11,132 nt of DNA, taken from positions 1-11,132 of the forward strand of contig JAURHZ010000057.1 of the NCBI GenBank assembly GCA_030833025.1, given 5' to 3'. This stretch comes from Armatimonadota bacterium. GTDB taxonomy: Bacteria > Armatimonadota > Armatimonadia > Armatimonadales > Armatimonadaceae. This document shows positions 6,003 through 11,132 of the stretch, one piece after another (positions within the stretch are counted from its first letter, which is position 1; each line of letters begins with the position of its first letter). The position numbers and the translations under genes are program-made. Under the pieces are notes generated by a model. The model was not told the DNA's origin and did not search any database. It saw nothing but the letters and a program-made list of their open reading frames with translations.

Positions 6003-7241
6003 CTAAGCATCCCCATCAGAGGATGCATCAAAGAGCATATGCCCCATCCTTCGGCGCTTCGTCTCCATGTAAGCTTTGTTATGCTGATTGGGCTCGATCG
6101 GTAGCGGTACACGCTCAGTGATCTCGAGGCCGAAACCATCGATACCATCCCGCTTAGCAGGATTGTTCGTCATCAACAACAGTCGCTTCAGACCGAGGTC
6201 AACCAAGATCTGCGCCCCAATGCCGTAGTCACGTGCATCCGCAGGGAACCCAAGACGCAGGTTGGCATCCAATGTGTCCACACCGTCATCCTGAAGCGCA
6301 TAGGCACGCATCTTATTGACAAGCCCGATGCCTCGGCCTTCCTGCTCAATGTAAAGAAGCACGCCACGGCCTTCAGCAGAGATCTTGGCTAGTGCCAGAT
6401 CAAGCTGGTCACCGCAGTCACAGCGTAGCGACCCAAGCAAGTCACCCGTAACGCATGAGCTATGTATACGCGTGAGCACAGGCTGATCACCGCTAATATC
6501 CCCCATACACAGTGCAAGATATTCGTTATCGTCTACATCAGAAAGATACGCATGCGTCGTGAATGTGCCGTACAGCGTTGGGAGTTTGGTCGTCGCAATC
6601 CGGTGCACCAGCTTTTCCGTACGCCGGCGATAGGCAATTAGATCAGCGATGGAAACCAAAGGCATATCAAGACGCAACGCCATTTCTGCCAGTGCAGGGA
6701 GACGTAGCATTTCGCCATCATCACCCATAATCTCACTGATCACGCCAACGGGTTGCAGGCCACTAAGGCGCATAAAGTCAACAGCAGCCTCAGTATGGCC
6801 AGGTCGCTTCAAAACACCGCCCTGACGACTCATTAACGGGTTTACATGGCCCGGACGATTGAAGTCTTTCGCAGCAGAGAGCGGGCTTGCCAACATCCGG
6901 ATGGTCTGCGCACGGTCATGCGCACTGCTCCCCGTCGTCGTTCCTGCAACGGCATCTACGGTAACCGTAAACGCGGTCTTGAGAGACTCCGTGTTTTCCT
7001 GGACCATAAGGTCAAGGCCAAGCTGTGCGAGGCGCTGCTGCTGCATCGGGACCGTAATAATCCCACTGCCCTCACGGGTCATTAATGTAATTGCTTCGCT
7101 CGTGATGAACTCAGCAGCCATCACGAAATCGCCTTCATTCTCCCGGTCTTCATCATCCACGAGGATGATAATCCCACCTGAACGGAGCTTTGAAATCGCG
7201 ACTTCTATTGATGCAAATGTAATATTCGCTTCGTTTACCAC
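6003..7241 (-). CDS. ribBA: Bifunctional 3,4-dihydroxy-2-butanone-4-phosphate synthase / GTP cyclohydrolase II
   Basis: The N-terminal half (RibB) converts ribulose 5-phosphate to 3,4-dihydroxy-2-butanone 4-phosphate plus formate. The C-terminal half (RibA) opens GTP to the pyrimidine precursor of riboflavin. The product is 412 residues, the normal fusion length. RibB motifs are DDEDRENEGD, DFNRPGHVNPL, RPGHTEAAVD and SEIMGDDGEM. RibA motifs are the zinc cysteines in SCVTGDLLGSLRCDCG (C-x10-C-x-C), EQEGRGIGL, GFPADARDYGIGAQIL and LLMTNNPAK, with a normal C-terminus. Two oddities: the RibB segment GSGIITVPM has Thr where E. coli RibB and B. subtilis RibBA have an active-site Cys (GIVC, GLIC), and TGSSAHDR has Ser in place of the usual Ile/Val. 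The GTG start overlaps the ribE stop by seven bases, implying translational coupling. It is the last gene of the operon. Confidence 0.96.
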   Translation of the reverse strand: MVNEANITFASIEVAISKLRSGGIIILVDDEDRENEGDFVMAAEFITSEAITLMTREGSGIITVPMQQQRLAQLGLDLMVQENTESLKTAFTVTVDAVAGTTTGSSAHDRAQTIRMLASPLSAAKDFNRPGHVNPLMSRQGGVLKRPGHTEAAVDFMRLSGLQPVGVISEIMGDDGEMLRLPALAEMALRLDMPLVSIADLIAYRRRTEKLVHRIATTKLPTLYGTFTTHAYLSDVDDNEYLALCMGDISGDQPVLTRIHSSCVTGDLLGSLRCDCGDQLDLALAKISAEGRGVLLYIEQEGRGIGLVNKMRAYALQDDGVDTLDANLRLGFPADARDYGIGAQILVDLGLKRLLLMTNNPAKRDGIDGFGLEITERVPLPIEPNQHNKAYMETKRRRMGHMLFDASSDGDA

Positions 7242-7906
7242 GAGTCGGTAGCCACTTCAGTAGCAAAGCCCGTGCGAACTAGCATGTCCATTGACACTGG
7301 CGCGGCATTTGCACTTGTCGAAAAGCCCATGAGGCGCTCGACATACTTCCCAATGATGTCACATTCGATGTTCAGTGCATCTCCGGCGCGGCGTGCAGAG
7401 AGCGTCGTATTCTCCCATGTGTGCGGAATAACACTCACCGAAAAGCTAGAGCGGCCTGCATCTGCGACGGTGAGCGAAATACCATCGATGCAAATGCTTC
7501 CCTTTTCCACGATATAGCGCATTAGGTTAGAATCGACATCAACGTGGACTTGCCATGCATTTCCAACGGGTCGCATGGATGCGATACGCCCAACGCCATC
7601 GACATGGCCTTGCACGATATGACCACCAAACCTGCCGTTGGCCACCATCGCGCGCTCAAGGTTGACCACATCGCCAACAGCCAGAGAGCCTAACGTCGTC
7701 CGGCGTAGCGTCTCATAGACCGCATCAAAGACTAGTTCAGGGGCATCAATGGAAACCACCGTCAGGCAGACTCCGTTGACAGCAATGGAGTCACCGAGGG
7801 CAACATCTTCGGAGACGCGACCTGCGGCGATGCTGAGGCGGACTGACTCACTCAGTCGGTCGATTCGTGTAACCTTTCCGGTTGTTTCGACAATGCCTGT
7901 GAACAT
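7235..7906 (-). CDS. ribE: Riboflavin synthase, alpha chain
   Basis: It dismutates two 6,7-dimethyl-8-ribityllumazine molecules to riboflavin plus the pyrimidine precursor, acting as a homotrimer in the cytosol. The product has 223 residues and two tandem lumazine-binding barrels. The first has MFTGIVE at the start, NGVCLTV at 44-50, and the linker HIVQGHVDG at 96-104. The second has DGISLTV at 141-147, VIPHTWENTTL and the C-terminal ECDIIGKYVERL helix. About 28 residues beyond that helix form a tail longer than usual and unlike anything I recognise. The ATG at 7906 is chosen because MFTGIVE is the universal N-terminus and GGGAGG lies ten bases upstream. The frame is open further upstream to a start at 7954, but that would add 16 unrelated residues. 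The start overlaps the ribD stop by one base (TGATG). Confidence 0.96.
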   Translation of the reverse strand: MFTGIVETTGKVTRIDRLSESVRLSIAAGRVSEDVALGDSIAVNGVCLTVVSIDAPELVFDAVYETLRRTTLGSLAVGDVVNLERAMVANGRFGGHIVQGHVDGVGRIASMRPVGNAWQVHVDVDSNLMRYIVEKGSICIDGISLTVADAGRSSFSVSVIPHTWENTTLSARRAGDALNIECDIIGKYVERLMGFSTSANAAPVSMDMLVRTGFATEVATDSW

Positions 7907-9033
7907 CAGCTCTCTGCCTCCCGTCCTTCCCACACTGGCCGCCCAGTGATACATACGTCTACACCATACCTGTGCATCTGCATCTGCGTCAACTCAATTG
8001 CCCGGTTCATGCGTGTCGCGAGTGGTGAGCCTGCGAGACCCACTGGCGCATTCCCGCCTCCGACGACTTTTGGTGCAATATACCAATGCACTTCATCAAC
8101 GTACCGAGCACGATAAAACGCGCCACTAAGTACGCCACCGGCTTCTAGTAATACAATTCCCATACCGATGTCAGCCAACATCGGCAAAATGTTTTCGACT
8201 GTATACGTATCGGCATCCAAAGCGATGATGTGACAGCCTTTTTGCTTAAACGCATCCGTAGCAGCGCCTGGAGCATCGCTCGTCGTAACAATAACTGTCC
8301 CTTGACGTGCAACGCGGGCAGACTCTGGCATTCTCAGCGACCGATCGAAAACGACTACGCGTGGCTGCCGTCCACTGACCAACGGTACGGAGCGGACGGT
8401 GAGGTCAGGGTCATCGGCGACGATCGTACCAACCCCGACAATAATCGCATCACAGGTAGCACGCAGCTGATGAACAGCTCTTCGCGACTTCTCACCAGTA
8501 ATCCACTTTGAATCGCCGCCTTCGCAGGCAATATGGCCATCGAGGGTTGTTGCGACCTTATGGATGACAAATGGTCGTCCGGCGGTTTGGATGCTTCGAA
8601 AGCCACGCTGCTGATGTATGGCTTTCTCACTGAGAACACCAACATCGACGCTAACACCTGCGTCGAGAAGGTGTTGAATACCTTTCCCGGCCGTCCGAGG
8701 ATCGATGTCCGCACATGCAATCACAACGCGGGTAACTCCGGCATCCAAACAGCGCTGCCAACACGGTATGCGTACGTTTCCATCCCGCCCAATCGTATGG
8801 CAACATGGTTCCAAGGTCACATAAAGCGTCGCACCAGCAGCATTTTCACGACAGGCATCCAGGGCCATATGCTCGGCATGTGGAGTACCGGGCCCGTTAT
8901 GCCAACCTTGTGCAATAACACGATCACCCTGAACAACAACCGCACCAACAGGTGGGTTTGGGTGTGGATGCCCCTTCAAGCCGACTTGCAATGCCTTGCG
9001 CATCCACTTGATGTCAACCAAGCTATCAGTCAC
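7906..9033 (-). CDS. ribD: Bifunctional pyrimidine deaminase / reductase of riboflavin synthesis
   Basis: RibD deaminates the GTP cyclohydrolase II product and then reduces its ribosyl side chain with NADPH. The product is 375 residues, the usual length. The deaminase domain (1-~145) has PNPPVGAVVV at 25-34, the zinc histidine and catalytic Glu in HAE (52-54), and cysteines in EPCCH (Cys77) and IPC (Cys91). The usual PCSHxGRTPPC motif has eight residues between the two zinc cysteines; here there are 13, a five-residue insertion. The reductase domain (~150-375) has KVATTLDGHIA, SKWITG, LRATCDAIIVGVGTIVADDPDLT and a C-terminal YVDEVHWYIAPKVVGG, all typical. The GTG start at 9033 overlaps the preceding gene by eight bases and lacks a good Shine-Dalgarno sequence, so expression is probably coupled. 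The next in-frame ATG (9003) would cut into the conserved N-terminal helix. Confidence 0.95.
   Translation of the reverse strand: MTDSLVDIKWMRKALQVGLKGHPHPNPPVGAVVVQGDRVIAQGWHNGPGTPHAEHMALDACRENAAGATLYVTLEPCCHTIGRDGNVRIPCWQRCLDAGVTRVVIACADIDPRTAGKGIQHLLDAGVSVDVGVLSEKAIHQQRGFRSIQTAGRPFVIHKVATTLDGHIACEGGDSKWITGEKSRRAVHQLRATCDAIIVGVGTIVADDPDLTVRSVPLVSGRQPRVVVFDRSLRMPESARVARQGTVIVTTSDAPGAATDAFKQKGCHIIALDADTYTVENILPMLADIGMGIVLLEAGGVLSGAFYRARYVDEVHWYIAPKVVGGGNAPVGLAGSPLATRMNRAIELTQMQMHRYGVDVCITGRPVWEGREAES
7917..7922 (-). promoter_or_regulatory. Ribosome binding site of ribE
   Basis: GGGAGG on the minus strand, inside the end of ribD, lies ten bases before the ribE ATG at 7906. It is the clearest Shine-Dalgarno sequence within the rib genes and fixes the ribE start. 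Confidence 0.7.
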
Positions 9034-9406
9034 GAGGATGCTGCACCATATTCTCTTGAAGGCGTGCTTTTAGCTCCTCAGCAACCTTTTGGTTTGCCAA
9101 ACGCTCCTGACGCCGAACCACGGAGTAGCTCTCAAGTGCATCCAAACCAGCCGCACACACCAAGCTAAGCGCCAACATCACCGAGACCAGCAAAATACTA
9201 AGCTGCCGGAACGCAATCAGTTTTTTCGGTCCATCCAGCGGCAATGAAAACCCGACAAAAGCGACGATGATAAGCAATATCAACAAGCCAAGAGCAGCCG
9301 TCCGATATAGGCGTGAGCGCTTCGACAGTGCACCATACCCGGATGGATATCCGCGAACGGCAAAGATCACAGCCAGCACAAAAACAATAGCCAGAGCGAC
9401 TTGCAC
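9026..9406 (-). CDS. Small membrane protein of unknown function between rpe and ribD
   Basis: I do not recognise this 126-residue protein. Three hydrophobic segments are visible at about 2-17, 36-53 and 69-88, so it is an inner-membrane protein. A basic loop (KRSRLYR, 29-35) lies between the first two, which by the positive-inside rule puts that loop in the cytoplasm and the N-terminus outside. The last ~38 residues are charged and helical (RRQERLANQKVAEELKARLQENM), perhaps a short coiled coil, predicted outside if all three segments span. No catalytic motif is seen. The GTG start at 9406 follows the rpe stop by three bases, and the stop overlaps ribD by eight, so it is cotranslated with the riboflavin genes. 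A flavin transporter role would be pure speculation; known riboflavin carriers (RibU, RibM/PnuX, RfnT) are larger. Confidence 0.75.
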   Translation of the reverse strand: MQVALAIVFVLAVIFAVRGYPSGYGALSKRSRLYRTAALGLLILLIIVAFVGFSLPLDGPKKLIAFRQLSILLVSVMLALSLVCAAGLDALESYSVVRRQERLANQKVAEELKARLQENMVQHPRD

Positions 9407-9409
9407 AGC

Positions 9410-10084
9410 TTATGGCTCCAGCGCTCTATTGAGAGCGTCTACACCACCAGTCACCCCATCCGCGTGTCCAAACACACTGGAGCCGGCCACCAATATTGAT
9501 GCACCATCGGCGACTAGACTTCGAATATTCGCGGCATCCACGCCGCCATCAACACTTATCCGAAACTGAAGCTGGTTAACCTCACGCCACTCAGCAAGCT
9601 GACTAACTTTCTCAGCGGCAGCGGGAATAAACCTTTGTCCACCAAATCCAGGGTTCACAGTCATCACCAGCACGATGTCCAACATGTCACCCACATGTTC
9701 AAGCACGCTTATTGGTGTTGCTGGATTGAGCGCCACTCCACAAAGCGCTCCACTTGCACGGATTTGCTGCAGCACACGATGCAGATGAGTGGTCGCTTCG
9801 GCATGAATAGTCAGTGCATCCGCACCCGCATCACGAAAGGGCTGAATCCACTTCTCAGGCTCAGACACCATTAGGTGGACATCAAGGATGGCATCCACTT
9901 CCCGAGCGCGCAACGCCTTAACCAATGGCGCTCCAAATGTCAGGTTCGGGACAAAGTGTCCGTCCATTACATCGATATGTAGCCAGGTACACCCAGCCGC
10001 CATACACCGCCGGGCAGCATCTCCAAAGGCTGAAAAATCCGCCGCAAGCAACGATGGTGCCACCTCTATTGAGAAATCGTGCAT
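9410..10084 (-). CDS. rpe: Ribulose-phosphate 3-epimerase
   Basis: It interconverts ribulose 5-phosphate and xylulose 5-phosphate in the pentose phosphate pathway. The protein is a 224-residue metal-dependent TIM barrel. The family motifs are complete: APSLLAADF (9-17, Ser11), HIDVMDGHFVPNLTFG (36-51, with metal/catalytic His36 and Asp38), DVHLMV (His70), MTVNPGFGGQRFI, and SVDGG with Asp179 as the second catalytic acid. I chose the ATG at 10084, five bases downstream of the end of the PASTA gene, because the N-terminus then matches the family. A GTG at 10102 would overlap that gene by 14 bases and add six residues. The downstream rib genes consume ribulose 5-phosphate through RibB, which fits co-expression. 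Its place after a PASTA kinase resembles the Firmicutes prkC-rsgA-rpe cluster. Confidence 0.96.
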   Translation of the reverse strand: MHDFSIEVAPSLLAADFSAFGDAARRCMAAGCTWLHIDVMDGHFVPNLTFGAPLVKALRAREVDAILDVHLMVSEPEKWIQPFRDAGADALTIHAEATTHLHRVLQQIRASGALCGVALNPATPISVLEHVGDMLDIVLVMTVNPGFGGQRFIPAAAEKVSQLAEWREVNQLQFRISVDGGVDAANIRSLVADGASILVAGSSVFGHADGVTGGVDALNRALEP

Positions 10085-10088
10085 CCGG

Positions 10089-11132
10089 CTACTCAACCTC
10101 ACCCTTTAGCTGATCGTTGTCAAAGAGGCGAATCTTGCGCTTCATCGTTCTAACTTCGAACTCAACTTTGACCTTCTCCCCACCCTTGTGGGTTTTCTCA
10201 TAGACGGTTCGGTTTTCGTCCTCTTCTTCGACATCAACGCGTATGTGGTGTTCAGCACCATCATTCGGGACCGTATAAGGCAACCGGAACCAGCGTGGAT
10301 TATCCAAATCGGCTGCGGGAAGCCCACCTGGTTTTGTTGCTGTTGTATCGGTCGCGCCAGCGTCTATCGGGTCACTTACCGCTGGGTCTGGTTCATCTCC
10401 GGGAACAACTTCATCGCCAGCAGACAGCACAATGTCAATCTTTGCACCTCTGGGTGCCGAATCGGCACCCGCGACACTTTGATCGATGACTGTTCCCGCC
10501 TCGGCAAAGTCACGCTTCTTCGTTGTGCCACCTAGTGCAAATCCAGCCTCTTCAAGTGCACGCTTGGCCTGCCCAATCGTCTTGTTACGCAAATCGGGGA
10601 CGGGCAGCATTTCCGGACCGTTGCTCACCCAAATCGCAATCACACTTCCTGGGCGAACCGCTTGGCCTTCGGCCTCTCGGACCTGGTAGATGACATCTTT
10701 GGGAACATCCGGGTTATTCTTCCGGTCAACAATCTCAACCTTAAAACCACGCTCATCCGCCAATGCCTGAGCTTCACTCAGGGTTTTACCTTTGAGTGCC
10801 GGGACCAGAATAATCTCCGCTGGCATTAAGTAAGGCCGTACCAAGAGCACAACTCCAACGATACTTGCAAGGAGCACAAACGATGCTGCGAGCATCGCCC
10901 AGATACTTGCGTTCCGTTGCTTGAGCGAATTGGATTTCGCATAGCGGCCGTCATCTACATCGTCATCGTCATCATCCACCACCGTGGTTGAACGTCGTTT
11001 AGCCATTTCATCACCCCACGTATCGCGCTGACTGGTACTTTGTCCCTGTGTTTGAGTGAGCCCATACTGAATCCCGGGACTCGCCACCACAGGCGTCACG
11101 GTTTCTCCAACTCCGTAGCTTCTGCCTGATCT
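10089..11132 (-). CDS. PASTA-domain protein, probably the C-terminal part of a PknB/PrkC-type Ser/Thr kinase (5'-truncated)
   Basis: The frame is open to the window edge. Numbered from the GTG at 11099, a Ser/Gln/Thr-rich linker (1-31) is followed by a basic then Asp-rich segment (MAKRRSTT then nine residues of which eight are Asp) and a transmembrane helix at 66-87. Two PASTA domains follow (~97-160, starting LVPALKGKTLSEAQ, and ~163-229, starting PVPDLRNKTIGQAK), then an acidic/Pro/Thr linker and a ~65-residue C-terminal beta domain (~270-336). That terminal domain has the pattern YTVP...RVDV...TVYEKTHKGGEKV seen at the end of many PASTA kinases. PASTA domains bind muropeptide or lipid II outside the membrane and signal to a cytosolic kinase domain, which would lie beyond 11132. 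An alternative is a shorter, kinase-less protein starting at ATG 11006, preceded by a GGTGAT Shine-Dalgarno-like sequence. The rpe neighbour favours the kinase. Confidence 0.8.
   Translation of the reverse strand, partial: RSGRSYGVGETVTPVVASPGIQYGLTQTQGQSTSQRDTWGDEMAKRRSTTVVDDDDDDVDDGRYAKSNSLKQRNASIWAMLAASFVLLASIVGVVLLVRPYLMPAEIILVPALKGKTLSEAQALADERGFKVEIVDRKNNPDVPKDVIYQVREAEGQAVRPGSVIAIWVSNGPEMLPVPDLRNKTIGQAKRALEEAGFALGGTTKKRDFAEAGTVIDQSVAGADSAPRGAKIDIVLSAGDEVVPGDEPDPAVSDPIDAGATDTTATKPGGLPAADLDNPRWFRLPYTVPNDGAEHHIRVDVEEEDENRTVYEKTHKGGEKVKVEFEVRTMKRKIRLFDNDQLKGEVE

Noticed and set aside
6333..6345. RibA EQEGRGIGL in place of RQEGRGIGL as a possible loss of function
   Set aside because: The zinc cysteines, EGRGIGL core and all later motifs are intact, and this outer position varies enough in the family that I would not call it defective.
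8533..9168. Plus-strand open frame of 211 codons
   Set aside because: It lies antisense to ribD and the membrane-protein gene, which carry clear family motifs or coupling. Its own translation is low-complexity and unlike any family.

Overview
The window reads as ordinary-density bacterial chromosome with a GC content of roughly one half (estimated by eye) and frequent GTG starts. There are no phage, IS, CRISPR or tRNA signals. The gene content is a clan GH-A-like glycosidase with a C-terminal extension, a FabI enoyl reductase, an XPD/DinG helicase without the exonuclease domain that Firmicutes DinG carries, a short SigA-like sigma factor, and a PASTA kinase tail next to rpe. It would fit a free-living, carbohydrate-using bacterium of a Terrabacteria-like lineage such as Armatimonadota. 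That placement is an inference only, and other phyla are possible.

Layout, plus strand (1-5669): the 3' part of a glycoside hydrolase gene; fabI; a dinG-like Fe-S helicase whose probable GTG start overlaps the fabI stop; a 630-base gene-free stretch rich in small inverted and direct repeats; and a sigma-70 family gene preceded by two tandem hairpins and followed by a clear intrinsic terminator.

Layout, minus strand (6003-11132, read from right to left): a PASTA-domain protein, very probably the C-terminal part of a PknB/PrkC-type Ser/Thr kinase; rpe; a small three-helix membrane protein of unknown function; ribD; ribE; ribBA. The genes overlap or lie within a few bases of each other throughout, so this is almost certainly one polycistronic unit. 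It ends in a minus-strand intrinsic terminator facing the sigma gene terminator.

How the genes work together: RibA makes the pyrimidine precursor from GTP, RibD deaminates and reduces it, RibB makes dihydroxybutanone phosphate from ribulose 5-phosphate, and RibE dismutates lumazine to riboflavin. Lumazine synthase (ribH) is absent here and must be elsewhere if the pathway is complete. Rpe interconverts ribulose 5-phosphate, the RibB substrate, with xylulose 5-phosphate, which gives a metabolic reason for the rpe-rib linkage. The kinase-rpe adjacency recalls the prkC-rsgA-rpe cluster of Firmicutes, without rsgA.

I did not find a convincing new defence, mobile or RNA system. The points most worth a second look are the kinase/rpe/riboflavin operon with its unknown membrane protein, the hairpin array between the converging genes, the structured sigma-factor leader, and substitutions at normally conserved positions in RibB, RibD, FabI and the sigma factor.
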